Below, one piece after another: positions 1 through 11,905 of a stretch of DNA of 64,000 bases. The DNA comes from Cricetomys ansorgei (taxonomy: Eukaryota; Chordata; Mammalia; Rodentia; Nesomyidae), in assembly GCA_026225945.1 (NCBI GenBank), contig JAMJFZ010000711.1:2689001-2753000 (forward strand), in the 5' to 3' direction. The position numbers and the translations under genes were made by a program. Position 1 is the first letter of the stretch. Each line of letters begins with the position of its first letter. The notes beneath the pieces were generated by a model. It saw only the letters and a list, made by a program, of their open reading frames with translations. It did no database searches and was not told the DNA's origin.

Positions 1-1192
1 GTTTTATCAAGTTAGTGACCTTTTATATAGTCACTGCTATAGATTCAAACTAGTTGGGTTTTAAGGATAATCTTATATCTGTATTTTTCTCTATTACAGC
101 TGTGTTTATAAATTCCCATAAATTTAGAGCTTTAATTCTAGTGTATTAAGAATACGGCACCTCTTCATGATGTTTTAAAACAGTGATACTATTTTCCCTT
201 TATTGTAAAACTTTCTCATTAATATTTTTGTAAAATCTCACTAATGATTGGCTTACAACCCTCCGTCCCTTCACTTCCCCATGCTTTGAAAAGTTACCCA
301 CAGACATTTTTGGTGCCAATGCCGTAAGCTTCAGGCTTTAATAGAGAAATGCATCATTTCAAGTAAGTTTTGCTCCTGTAAGAATTTTTTCTTAATTTTT
401 AAACTGTAATTTTCATATGCTTTTTAATGTCCTCAGCTACTAATGTCTGCTTCTTTGAACTGAGTGGAAACAGTTTCATTTTAAAAATGGTAGCATTTAA
501 CAAAAATATGCCTAGTAATTTTGTCTTCCCTATAACTACTTAAGCAAATGGAGGTAGCTTTTGTGTACTTCCTTGGCAAGCTCTTTTCCATTTCAGAAAG
601 TGATTATTGCCCATAAGATATGTGTCAATTCATTCTACATTGTATGTTTATTGAAGATTCTGGTTTTTTGGCTTATAGGTATTGGTGCATAAAAGTGTTA
701 ACTAATGTTCCGAGTGTGAAGAATCTTTAAACTTAACAGTCCGGATTTCTATTTAACTTCAGGCTTCTAATGGCCATTTAAAATCAAGATAAAAGAGCAC
801 AACGCTTAAATTTTCAGACTCAGCTATCTCCTCACTCAAATCCACAGCTTTCACGTCCTTTGTATAAAGTGCATACTGTTTGTATACAACCTACTCATCC
901 TCATGTTTAAAGTGTCTTGATGTTTCTTATACCTGCTATAATATAAATGCTGTATAAACAGTTGTAGTTTATTACTCACTGAATAATGACCAAAGGGGAA
1001 TATCTGTGTAGTACAGATACAAGTTTTTTTTCTACCAAATGTTTTTGATCTAAGGTTGTGGAACCCATATGTATATAGAGGGTCAACTGTAATACATATA
1101 GTAAAAGAGATGCTAAAGAGAGATGGTGCTCATCCTTTTTAATTGTTCTGTTGGTATTTACCAAATAAATTCTAAAACATTTTAAAAAGCTG

Positions 1193-1196
<4 letters not shown>

Positions 1197-1232
<36 letters not shown>
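1197..1232. repeat. (TA)n microsatellite
   Basis: About 18 perfect TA units. Confidence 0.9.
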
Positions 1233-1235
<3 letters not shown>

Positions 1236-1390
1236 AAGTGGTTAATAATATAATTAGAGAAGTGTGTTTCTTAAGTTTATTATATATATTTTTTATGTGT
1301 GCAGTTTTAAAGCCTATTTGAGTTTAGATGTGCAAGTGAGAAATGAAACACTTCACAGTCACTTTTCTTACATTTTGCACACTTAACTTG

Positions 1391-1472
1391 GGCTGGAAAT
1401 CTATGTAGCCTAGGTTGGCCTTGAACTCAACAATAACCTCTGCCTCTGGGATTGATGACAGGCATGCACCTT
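1391..1472 (-). repeat. B1-like SINE fragment
   Basis: Degenerate reverse-complement B1: ctatgtagcctaggttggcc, then ttgaactcaa, tgcctctgg and ggcatgcacc in the right order. Confidence 0.55.
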
Positions 1473-1564
1473 CATGATTGCCTGCAAAGCATTTGCATGA
1501 AATATATTGATGTAAAATAGTCTGTTTAAATTTCTAATTATCAAAATTGATTTAATTTACAACA

Positions 1565-1748
1565 ATAGAGATTGAATCTAGGGCCTTACACATGCCAGGC
1601 AAATGCTCTACCACTGAGCTATATATACCCAACCCTTTTCTTATTTTTGTTCTTGAGATAGGGTGGCCTTGAATTTGCAACCCAGGCAGACTTTGGACTT
1701 GTGATCCTCTTGCCTCAGCTTTCTGAGTATCATAGGCTTGTGCCACAA
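1565..1748 (-). repeat. ID-B1 composite SINE (RSINE1/B4 class)
   Basis: In reverse complement, an ID-like half (ggcaaatgctctaccactga) is followed by a B1-like half ending in gcttgtgccac. The family name is tentative. Confidence 0.75.
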
Positions 1749-2254
1749 TTCATAGAAAGTTGCCTGTTTATATTCATTAACTTCAAAGGGTTTAATTTTA
1801 TTGTTTCTTAAAAATCAAATAAGTAAGAAAAAGAATAAATTTTTGGGGAAGAGGTTGGAGTCCTACTTAAAGAGGTAGCCTTAGACTTTGAAAGATTTGG
1901 TATTTGCATTTCCTGTTCTTTTGGTGGCTAAAGTGGTATTTCCGTTACATTGGGTTCCTAGTTGAAGCGCTTTATATTTTTCTCTAGAGAATTGGAATTT
2001 TGGATATGACCTTTTAGTATTTTCTATTTTCATTGTGTATATTGTTTTCATGAAGAAAATACATGTTGCTAGTTTTGACTAATGAATTCATTTAAAAAGT
2101 CATCCCGATGAACCTAAATGTTTGCATTAAATATTATATTCAGAGTTGTGATTTTTCTGCATTTTGTCATAATGTTAAGGATTTCTCATATATTTGTAGG
2201 TAGTTGGTGTATAGCTTTTGGGCTTATGCCTAGTTTTATTTATTATCGGTATTT

Positions 2255-2390
2255 TCTTGAAACAGGATCCCATGTAGACCCTGGCTAGCTTCAAACACTG
2301 TAGCTGGTGATAATCTTAAACTCTTAGTCTTCTTGCTTCTACTTTCCAAGAGCTAGGATTATTGATATGTGCCACCATGCCCCTCCCTAG
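2255..2390 (-). repeat. B1-like SINE, degenerate
   Basis: Starts at gaaacaggatcccatgtaga and ends at ggattattgatatgtgccaccatgcc (17 bases match the reverse B1 head). Confidence 0.65.
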
Positions 2391-2639
2391 CTGATTGAGT
2401 TTTCATTTGGGTTTATCGTATGCTGGACACCTTGCATTTATTAACTAGTTATTTTCTTTTAATAGCTTGTCCATGTGAGAGGCTTTGTTTCTCTACAAGG
2501 TCCCATCCAGGAAGAGGTGTAGCATTGAAGTATGCTAAAATTTCAGTGACTTTTTATGTAAGTTTCTATCCCAGAAAATGAGCATTCCTTAGAGCACTAT
2601 TCAGTTCAAAGGAAGGGTCAGAGATTTCCCATATATTTG

Positions 2640-4040
2640 CATTCCCACACCTTTTATTATCAAAAACTCTGGTTAAAGTGGTACATTTGTATAATTGATA
2701 AACCTATTTTAATGCATTACCACTACCCAAAGGGAGCAGCAGTTCACATTAGGATTCACTCTTACTTTTGTACATTCTATAGGTTTGAGCAAATGTGTGC
2801 ATATATCCACTGTTACATTATCATATAGAGTTAATTTGACTGTCCTGAAATGATTTGTGGTTTCCCAAAACCCCTTGAAACCTCTGATCTTTCACTATCT
2901 TCCCTAGCTTTGCTTGTTTCAGAAAGCCATGTGGGTTGTGTCTTGCACACAGTAGATAGCCTTTTTCACATTCTTTCTTTTTCAGTCAGTAACACACACT
3001 TCAAACGATCCTGCCTTTCCATGACTGAACACAGCTCTTCTTTTAAACACTGAATGATACTCTGTTGTCTCTACATGGATTATTTGTCTGTTCTCCTACT
3101 GAAGGACATCTTGGTTCTGTCCAAGTTTTGCCAATTATGATTTAGCCTCTTATCAACATTTCTCTGTATATGAGTCACAGTATGTTTCATTTTGTGAGTG
3201 CTAAACCATTTTCCAGTGTCACTGCATCACCTTTTATTCCCACCAGTAATGAATGAGAATTCCAGTTCATGTCCTGCCATGCATTTGACTGCTCTTGTAG
3301 GTGAGTGGTAGGGCTCATACTGTTGCCTTATATGATTGATAGTTCTTTATATGCTTTGTATCTGTAAGTCTTTGATGGGGTTTCTTCTGTTAAAAGTCTT
3401 AGGTCTTTCCTAAAAGTCAGATTGTTTTCTTACTGCATTTTAAGAGTTTGTTTTTGTTTACTGTATATTTTGGATAATTGACTTTTCTAACATCTTTTGC
3501 AAATACTCTGTGACTAGTCTTTTTGTTGTTTGTTTCTCTTGACAGTGTCTTTCAGAAAGCAGGAAATGTAGTTTCAATATAGTCTAGATCAGTGTTTTTC
3601 AACTTTACTAATGCTGCTACCCTTTAATACAGTTACTCATGTTGTGACCCCCCCCAATCATGAAATTATTTTTGTTACTACTTTGTAATTTCGCTACTGT
3701 AATGGATCATAATGTAAATACCTGCTATGCAGATGGTCTTAGATAACCCTAACCCCTGTGAAAGGGTGGTTTGACTCCAAAGGAGTCTGAACCCACAGGT
3801 TGAGAACCACTGGTTTGAGCCATTAACGTCTCCATGGATTATGGTTTTAGTGTTATATCTCAAAAATATTCATCAAACCCAAACTCATTTAGATTATTCT
3901 TCATATTGTCTTCCAGAAACTTTTTGTATTTTTCATTTAATTCAGTAATCATTTTGAGGCATTTTTTGTGAAAGGTGTAAGGTCTGTGTCATTTGTGGTT
4001 TCTTTTACATGGGTGTATTCATTTTTTCTCACACCACAGA
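2640..4040 (-). mobile_element. Old LINE-1 (L1M type) ORF2 remnant, antisense
   Basis: The + strand matches the well-known reverse complement of old mammalian L1 over more than 1 kb, in order: atccac-tgttacattatcatatagag, ctactgaaggacatcttggt, attcccaccagtaatgaatg, tttaagagtttg, ctcttgacagtgtctttcag, and gtgaaaggtgtaaggtctgt. It has many substitutions and no open frame. A hAT element is inserted at 3590-3812. This is an ancient insertion shared by many mammals, not a rodent-specific one. Confidence 0.8.
3590..3812 (-). mobile_element. URR1-like rodent hAT (Charlie/MER5 group) MITE
   Basis: A 223-bp non-autonomous DNA transposon with imperfect terminal inverted repeats: cagtgtttttcaactt at the left and ggttgagaaccactg at the right. 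The interior carries the diagnostic phrases gaaagggtggtttgactcca and ttaatacagttactcatgtt. The left flank gtctagat fits the nTCTAGAn target preference of this group. It cannot code for a transposase. It sits inside the old L1, so it is younger than that copy. Confidence 0.75.
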
Positions 4041-4504
4041 CCTGGTCTTTGCTCTTTTGTTGGCAATGGTTCTTATACTAAGTTCATATACTAAGATAGG
4101 ACCTCTCTTCTCTATTCTTGTACAGTAGTTTTCCAGAGCCTTTGTGCTGTGTGACTGTTGCAACAAGTTGAATGTGTTAGCACACAGTAAGAGCCTAACT
4201 CATCTGTCAAGCCATGTAGTAAAACTTTTTCTAAAAACATTCTATCCTAATGCTACTCTTCTAAATTTTAAATGTAATTTTCATAAAACTTGTTAAGTCA
4301 GTGAATAGATTTTGTTGTTTTTATATGAATACATTTAAAACTTCTCAGTTTTAATTTCTGATAGAGAAAATTAACAGGAAGGTTCTTTAAGGTCTTCAGT
4401 TTTTATGAATATAAAGGTACCAAGATTAAAATATATACTTCTGGGAAGGATATTAGGGAGGAATAAAGGGTACTCAGGAGGAACTTAATATACAAAATAT
4501 TAAA

Positions 4505-4765
4505 AAAATTGTTTTTAGTTATATGTGTCTGGGTCTGAACACAAGTCCAGTGCCCACAGAAGCCAGAGGCCTTGAGGCTGCAGTTACAGGCAGTTGTGAG
4601 CTGTCTGACATGGGGGTTGAGAACTGAACTTGGGTCCTCTGAAAGAGCAGTAAACACTTTAAAAATTTTTTCAGCACATATATTCTTGTGCAGTCTAAGT
4701 GGAGAATGCCATGTAAGTGGGTCACGGAGTAAGCACTTATAACCACTGAGCCATCTCTCCAGCAC
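4505..4765 (-). repeat. B3/B2 SINE with internal insertion
   Basis: Antisense B3/B2: ggcagttgtgagctgtctga, ttgggtcctctgaaagagca and, at the end, aaccactgagccatctctcc. About 80 bases of unrelated sequence (near 4660-4738) separate the last two blocks. Confidence 0.8.
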
Positions 4766-5787
4766 GTTTACCACCATTTATAAAGTTTATAATTTTCTTA
4801 AAGTGTAGTTAGGGCAGACATACTTGTGGGGTTTATGTGACTTTTTTTTTAGAATAGAAACTTCTGTTTCATTTTGTTTCCCTGTTTTGTATCTCTTTAC
4901 AGTACTATTCCCTGTAAGTTCATTAAATAGTGAGTGAGCATGTATGAAGTAAGCCTTTAAAGCTCAGACTAAGCCATGAAAAGCTTGTGGAAACAGCATG
5001 GAGATTTGTGACAAAAAGTGACAGCTTTGTTGTAGTAAATCAAAGGTATCTGGTGACAACAGTGTTAAGACATTGTAACAGATTGCTGTAGATTTCATAG
5101 GCCTCTGAAGCCCTTAAGTTTAGTTAGGGGTCCATTGGGGAGTAAAACCTTTGGTTATGGCTGCTCAATTGGAAAGGAGGTATTAGGATGCACATCTTGA
5201 AGATGTGTTCTTGAAAGTAGAAATACAATGTTAAGTATGAAATAAGGATTCAAAACTAGATCTGAAATATTTGAGTCCCTTCTTTGCACCACTCCCAAGG
5301 GGGTGCCAATCACAGTGGTCTTTAAGGGACCAACTATATGGCAGAGCCATTTATTTATCTATTTTGATATAAGAAAGGAGAAATACACTTACAGATAGAA
5401 ATGAAGTAATTGTTAATCTGAATGAAATCTGAGGTAAGGAGTAGGAGAGCTAGCTAGTGATGATAGCAAAAACATTGCTAAATCTGGACCTTCATTTTAT
5501 GCCTGGGATTGATGAAAGTTTTTCTGAAAACTGAAATTCTAATCTTAGAAATGTGCTAAAATCTGTAGCAACAACTTACTACTTGAAAGAGTCCTAGGGA
5601 CCAAATATTCCTCAAGGATAGTTCTTCTAAGTAGTAGGTGAGGAAGTTAGGCATGTTTTGCAAACTACATTCCTCACTACACATGCAGGTTTGCTCTGCA
5701 TGTAGCATGTGTCTTCACATGGTCAGTTGCTATATTTTAATGTGTATATTTGTATTAATTATGGGTCTTATGCGACTATAACTTCAC

Positions 5788-5801
5788 AGAGAGAGAGAGA
5801 T

Positions 5802-5837
<36 letters not shown>
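5788..5837. repeat. (GA)n(TG)n compound microsatellite
   Basis: A GA run passes into about 16 TG units, followed by G-rich sequence to 5870. Confidence 0.9.
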
Positions 5838-5927
5838 GGGGAGAGGGACAGGGTGGGGGAGGGGAGAGGGTGCTTGCTGGTAATAGAATTAACTAACTTG
5901 CGTGTGCTTAAGAAAATATTTACTTAG

Positions 5928-6080
5928 CCTGGCAGTGGTGATGGTGGTGCAGGCTTTCTCCCCAGCACATTGGAGGCAGAGGCAGGCAGATCTCTTGTGA
6001 GTTTAAAGCCAGCCTTGTCTACAGATCAAGTTTCAGAACAGCCAGGACTACAAAGAAAAACCTTGTCTTGAAACACACCC
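5928..6080 (+). repeat. B1 SINE
   Basis: Full-length sense B1 with head cctggcagtggtgatggtgg, middle ggaggcagaggcaggcagat and an A-rich tail. It carries a moderate number of substitutions. Confidence 0.9.
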
Positions 6081-7127
6081 TTGCAAAAAAAATGAAGTAA
6101 TGTATTTTGAAACATCTAATATGTAATATCTATAATTAACTATACACCAACAAATAGTAGGGGTTATTTATAGAGAACTGTTGGTAAATTTTTTTATATA
6201 CTTCAGATATTTGTTTACAGAAATTTGATTTATTCTTTGTATAAGTAATTTAAAATATCAAATTTAACTAGTCCTAGGATAGCATGAAAAGGGGATTGTG
6301 AAGCAGTATACTTCCTCCCTCCCTCTGCATGTGTATGTGTGTATGTCTCAAATGTTGTTTTTTATAAGTTTTAAGTTGAGACAGAATTTTAAAGCTACGA
6401 AATTGAAACACAGTTTGCATTGCCTATAACTATTTCAAAGTATTCATTGGTGTGTATTCATGACATCACTATTTAAATCTAGAATATTTTTCATCCCCTA
6501 CAAAGAAATTCTGTGTCTGATAATAGTCATTCCCAGTCTCTTCACCCCTACCACAACCAGGAATCTATTGTGTCTATTCTGGTCATTTTGTGCTAGTAAA
6601 ATCATAGCATATGGTCTTTGCTTCCAGTATTTGTCACTTAAGACAATACTTTGAAAGTTCATCCAAGCTGTAGTTGTAATAAACAGTGCTTCCTTCTTAT
6701 AAAGCAGTAATTTTTCCCATCTATAGACATCTTTTTTTTTTTTAATATTCATCCATCATTGGACATTTTGAGTTTTTTTTTTTTTTTTTTGGCTGTTAAC
6801 ACTGCTGTGAACATTTGTATATGCCAGTTTTGGTGTGATCATGTTAAATCCTCTTGGTTGTATACCTAGCAGCAACATTGCTAGGTCATACGAAGTTCCA
6901 TAAACTTTTTGAAGATTTAATTCTAAAGTTTTTCCATGGCAGCTCTTCCAGTTTATAGTCTATCAGAAATGTATAGAAGTTTCAGTTTCTCCATATTCTT
7001 AGTAACACTTACTTGTGGGGCTTTTGTTTGAAGCTTTTAAAGTAGTTGTCTTTAATGGATGTGAAGTATATCACATTGTGATTTTAGTTTATAATTCACT
7101 AGAGATGGATTAATTGGCATTTCTTGT

Positions 7128-7232
7128 GTTGAGATGAGGCCCCACCATGGAACCCAAGCTAGCCTCAAACTCCATGACCTCCTTTCTTTAGCCTTCCTAC
7201 TGCTGGGATTACAGGTATGCACCACCACTCCT
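7128..7232 (-). repeat. B1-like SINE inside old L1
   Basis: Reverse B1 text: ctagcctcaaactccatgac, ctgctgggattacaggtatg, then caccaccactcc. Confidence 0.75.
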
Positions 7233-7439
7233 ATTAGAATCATAACATGGCCTTTTGTTTCTGATATCTTTTACTTGATATCTCTTATCATCTCTTTGTT
7301 CATTGAGTTTTGTCTTTGGAATATGTGTATTTATACACATTTTGAACATGGTTTCTTATATATTCTGAGTACTACAAGAGTACTATACTTCTTATAGTTT
7401 GGACCTTGTAGGGTTTTAAAGTTTATTTTCTGTGGCATA

Positions 7440-7722
7440 TGCTTTTCCACTTAAAAAGTATTTTATTGTGTATCTGTGGAATGTTGACTTGCACATCCAC
7501 TGTACTGCATCTGTGGGGATGAGAGGGTAACTTTCAGGGGTTAGTTCTCTCTTTCCTCTTTTGTTTCTGTTGCTCTGCTCTGCACACTCCTGATGAGCTA
7601 CCCCTGAAGTCCTGACCATTCACTGCCTCCATCCATTTTGTCTGAGGAATGCTGTGGTGACAGATGTCTCAGGTTTTTATGGCAAGTACTTTTACCCACT
7701 GAGCCATCTGTCCCTCTGCCTT
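7440..7722 (-). repeat. B3-like SINE, degenerate
   Basis: Antisense B3 phrases: gagagggtaactttcagggg, tagttctctctttcc and tttacccactgagccatctg. The middle is disturbed. Confidence 0.6.
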
Positions 7723-7949
7723 ACCACTTGTGATAGTTGCCCTTTGAAAGAAGTATTTAATTTTGGTGAACATCTATTTGCTTTGGTTGTTAGTGCTATC
7801 ACGTCTAAGAAACCATTGACTAATTCAAGGTTAGGCAAGTTTACATTTGTCTTCTAGCAGTTTTATTTATAGTTTTAGCTTTTACATTTAGGATTGATCA
7901 TTTTTGGAGTGAGTTTATATATGATGAGAAGATGTGTCTAAATCTGTTT

Positions 7950-8425
7950 TCTGCTACTTTAAAAGAATACCACATACTGAATAATTTATAAAGGAAATTT
8001 ATTTCTCACAATTCTGGAGGCTAGGAAGTCCAGTATTGTGTGCCAGCATCTGGTGAGGGCCTTCTTGCTAGGTATGGTGGAGGGCATCATATGGTAAAGA
8101 ACATGTGATTTGATAACATACTCTCATAATGATATGAACCCATTCACCCATAGATGAGATCCTCCTAGCCTAATCGCCTCTTTTTTCTTCCTCTTCCTCC
8201 TCCTCCTCCTCCTCTCTCTTCTCCCCCCCCCCCCTTCTTTTGAGACAAACTATAACTCTGGCTGTCCTGGCACTCACTCTGTAGACCAGACTGGCCTCCA
8301 ACTCACAGAGATCTGCCTGCCTCTACATACCAGGTAGCCTAATCATTTCTTAAAGGCATACCCCCTAGTGCTGTGCACAGTGGCAGGTGAATTTCAACTT
8401 GAGTTTCTGAGGAAGAATAGAGACC
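7950..8425 (-). mobile_element. MaLR-type LTR (ERVL-MaLR), antisense, split by B1
   Basis: The sequence follows the reverse complement of an MST/MLT1-like solo LTR: aataatttataaaggaaatt, tttctcacaattctggaggc, catctggtgagggccttctt, and after the B1, aatttcaacttgagtttctg. It is an old, non-coding retroviral remnant. The exact subfamily is not resolved, and only LTR text is seen, with no gag, pol or env. Confidence 0.7.
8166..8344 (-). repeat. B1 SINE with 10-bp target duplication, inside MaLR LTR
   Basis: An antisense B1 (8176-8334), lacking its 5' head, is flanked by perfect tagcctaatc repeats at 8166-8175 and 8335-8344. Its tail is a long pyrimidine run (TCC and C repeats), the complement of a purine-rich tail. 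The LTR continues on both sides. Confidence 0.9.
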
Positions 8426-9258
8426 AAAGTAGAAGACAAAGTTAAGAGAATCTAAAGATAGTTGAAAGTACTCTCTTTTTGTTTGCTTTTTAAAATTTTC
8501 CTTCTTTTGAGATTGACATGATCCAGTGTGCTAACTCTGTGTAATGCAGAAATAGAAAATTTTTTTTCATGTTAATCTGTAGTACTGGCCATAGTTTGTC
8601 GGTGAATGAATGGAATTATTTGGCTCAAACATTCTCTCAGTTGAATGGACCACTTGATCGGTATGTTTTTAGGTTCTGAGTTATGTGCTGTTCTTTGTGT
8701 GAAGAGACGAACCATCAATAAACAATTGTTTTTGTTCATATAGAAAATCATCCTGTACTTCCCTATAATGACACTTTTCACATCTCAGATTTTTTTTTTT
8801 TTTAAGTAGCAAGAGTAGTTATAATTTTATGGAAAGCATCCCCATGTGTCTTTTACCAGTGGGGCAAGTATGCAATAAAAGATGCTGACTGGGCCAAGTA
8901 CGGGTGAAATTTTTATGAAGTAATATTGAGCAGTGCTTTGGGGTCTTACGAAAGGAAGAGAAAGATTGCTAGTGGAGTAAAAGTGTTTGCTCTGTCAATG
9001 ATTTGTTCAAACATTTTTTTTTTCAGACTCAAGTAAATTTTTATTCTGCTTGAGAGTGAAGGAATGATGGAATTGGGAAATAAACTTGTGGATTTAGTTC
9101 ATGTGAAACTAGGGCAGTTTGACACAAAAAATATTTACTCTAGGGCCCTCCCTATTATTGTTGGTATATTTGATGTTAAACCTAGTTTCAGTAAAATTTT
9201 TCTTTCACCTTTTCTTCTTTCTAGGATTATGGGCTTATGTAGTTGTGAAAAGTGAGTT

Positions 9259-9382
9259 CTAGCTGGGTGGTGGTGGTATATACCTTTAATCCTAGCACTC
9301 AGGAGGCAGAGGCAGATCTCTGTGAGTTTGAGGCCAGCCTGGTCTACAGAGTTACCAAATTTATTAAAAAAAAAAAAAAAAC
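9259..9382 (+). repeat. B1 SINE, 3'-shortened
   Basis: Sense B1 with agctgggtggtggtggtata and gaggccagcctggtctacag. It then runs into an A tail without the last third of the element. Confidence 0.88.
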
Positions 9383-11344
9383 AACTCACAACAAAGTAAG
9401 TAATTTATAGACAGTCCTTGGTTTTAAATTTTTGGTTATCTCCAAAAATTTTTATCTTATGGTAGGATATAAGACCTTATTTACTAAATACTTATGCGTT
9501 GTGATACAGGATACTGGTAAAAGCTTTTGAAGTGTAAATAAAAATAGTAAGAAATGAAAGATCTACCTTTGATACACTGCCGCGAATGGTAATTGGAGTG
9601 TCTTCCCACTATTTGCTCAGCTGTATCCTTTCACTCCTGGTTTCCATTCTATTTTTAAAGCCCTACTGAGATTTGTAGGTTTATCTTTTCATAAGACTTT
9701 TTCTTGAAGAAGGATCGAGTGACAAAACGAGACTGATTTAATGGTATTGTAATGAAATTATTTAGACAACTTGATATTTAAGGAAAAAGTTGTAGGATTT
9801 TTGTTTGTTCGTTTGTTTTTCTCACTTCATGGGATTACCGGTGTGAACTACTATGACTAGTTTTGAATTAATGCCAGTCTTGGATAGATATAGAGAAGGA
9901 TGCAGAAAGAAAATGATCAAGGTTCAGAAAGAATATAAAGATGTGATTTTATCTTTATCCTAGAAGGACTTAGTTCAAAACATTCAGGTAATTGAAATAT
10001 ATTGTGGTACATGGGTAGTTCATGTATGAAGTTTCAAAGTAAGAAGGAGGAGTTAAGTTTAAAGATTAGTGAAGTCTTCATAGAGGAGGGGACCAGACAT
10101 TTAAAGGATGTCTAGTGATTTTTTTTGCAGAAGGATAGAGAATTGTTTTTAAAATTAGCATGTGCAGTGACATGGAGGTAAGAAAGGGCTTTATAGTTTG
10201 GAGAAAACTTAGGAGGTACAATGTAGTGTCTTTGGAGAAGAGGCCAGATAAAGCTGGATAGGGAACCCTTAAAGATCTTGTTACCTTGATAGACTTTGTC
10301 TTCAATCTCAGAGCCCCTTTCCTTTGTTGATATTAGGCACACCAGTGCCATGAAGCTGCAGGTGCTTTTTTGTTTTATTTGGTTGCTGAGGAGAGCAAAG
10401 AAGGAACACAGGACCCTGCTCCAGTTTTTAAGTGTTGCAGATACCTTAGTACCTGGAAGTGGACTTTACATGTTGTTATTCATAGCTGTTTGCGTTTTAA
10501 TGAATGAAAGCTATAATGTGTTCTCATGTTTTTTGTGGGCTTCTTTGAGGGGGACTCTAAATTTATGAATGGATGTAAACTCAAAACTCATTAGTTGTTA
10601 GTGAATAATAGAGATTTTAGGGGGTTCTTGATTTATTCAGTTTAACTATTTAGAAGTATTTGTAAACAGTTATTCATTCTTAGTGTTTTAAAAGTTGAAT
10701 CTATCAAATGAGGCTTATAGTCTGGTAGGAATTAATAAACTACTTAGTAATTACATGTTGATTGTCTACTATTAATGTATGCCTAAGTTACTGTGTGGAG
10801 ATTTTTGACATTTCTAAAAGTAAAATTGCTGACTGGCTCCTTAATGTAGTTAAGGAAAATGACATATACACGTAACTGTTACTATGCAGTATAAGATGGT
10901 ACCAGTCCAATGACATTGAGAATCAGAGGAGGAAGGGTACTGCCTCTGGTAGGTGGGGTGACTGGACCTTCAGTGATGAGTATGAGGAACGATAGCAATT
11001 TCATGCAGAGGGAAAGAATGTACAAACATGTCTAGGTAGGAAGACTGAAACATTGTTTGAATGTTAACAAGAGCTCTATTTGGAGGTGAGGTTCTTTGGA
11101 GTCTATAAGGGCCAAAAGATGTAGTTTGAAGCAATTGATTTAAGGTCCGTGTTGTACAAGGAGTTGAATTTTAACCACATACCTTTAATTAGAGATTATT
11201 GCTTGGTAGTTTTGATCAAATTGTACCATTGTTGGAGCCACTGTGTATTTTCTTTTACCATTATGAAAATGGGAAAAAGAAAAGTTTATTTACTAGAAGC
11301 TTAAGTTACTTGATGGTAGCCTCAAGCCTTTTTCTGTTTGTTTA

Positions 11345-11600
11345 GTTTTTGCTTCTTTAAGACAGTGTTATGTAGCTATTTTTTATATTTTACCCTTGGT
11401 TAGCTTCAAACTCACCACAATCTCACTCCTCCTGCCTCAGCCTTCTAAGTATTGGAATTATAAGTGGCCCTACTAAGCTAGGCAATTTTGTTTTGAGACA
11501 AGGTTTCACTGTTTGCCCAAGCTGGTCTCTAATTTGGGATTTCTCCTTCCATAGCCTAACAAATGGTAGGATGATAGATATCACTACTCTGGGCCAGACT
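11345..11600 (-). repeat. Two adjacent degenerate B1-like units
   Basis: Antisense B1 text occurs twice in a row: taagacagtgttatgtagct with cctcctgcctcagccttcta, then gagacaaggtttcactgttt with agctggtctct. Confidence 0.6.
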
Positions 11601-11661
11601 TGAAAGTTTGACTAGTTTGAATATCTGTATGTGCTTAGTATCATCTTATCATATTATTGTG

Positions 11662-11783
11662 CTGTATACTGAAGCAGGCAGATTTCTAAGAGTTAGAGGA
11701 CAGCCTGTTCTAGAGTTCCAAGCCAATGAGGTCTGCATAGTGAGATCCTGTCTCAACCACCACCATCACCATCCTTAAAATAA
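11662..11783 (+). repeat. B1-like SINE, sense
   Basis: gaagcaggcagatttctaag and gagatcctgtctcaaccacc mark the 3' two thirds of a B1. Confidence 0.6.
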
Positions 11784-11827
11784 AAGAAAGAATAAACTGA
11801 TATTTATCTGTTTTAATTTATTTATTT

Positions 11828-11905
11828 TGCAATGCTGGAGATTGAATCCAAAGCCTCAGTACATACTAGGCAAGCATTCCTACTACTGTGATACATCCCT
11901 AGCCT
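11828..11905 (-). repeat. ID-like SINE fragment
   Basis: Antisense ID text: gctggagattgaatccaaag, then actaggcaagcattcctact and catccctagcc. Confidence 0.65.

Larger units (their letters stand above)
6440..7940 (-). mobile_element. Old LINE-1 (L1M type) remnant, antisense, interrupted
   Basis: The reverse complement of old L1 is recognisable through caccccta-ccacaaccaggaat, ttcatccaagctgtagttgt, cattggacattttgagt, ttggttgtatacctagcag, gctaggtcatac, then caccattgactaattcaagg-type text and tagcttttacatttagg near 7880. A B1 (7128-7232) and a B3-like unit (7440-7722) have inserted, and the L1 text resumes after each. No coding capacity remains. Confidence 0.78.

Noticed and set aside
4403..4777. 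124-codon open frame on the - strand
   Set aside because: It covers an antisense B3 SINE and its flanks, with no conserved protein pattern.
10296..10568. 90-codon open frame in intron 1, considered as a nested gene
   Set aside because: Its composition is like the surrounding intron, with no recognisable domain, promoter or polyadenylation context.
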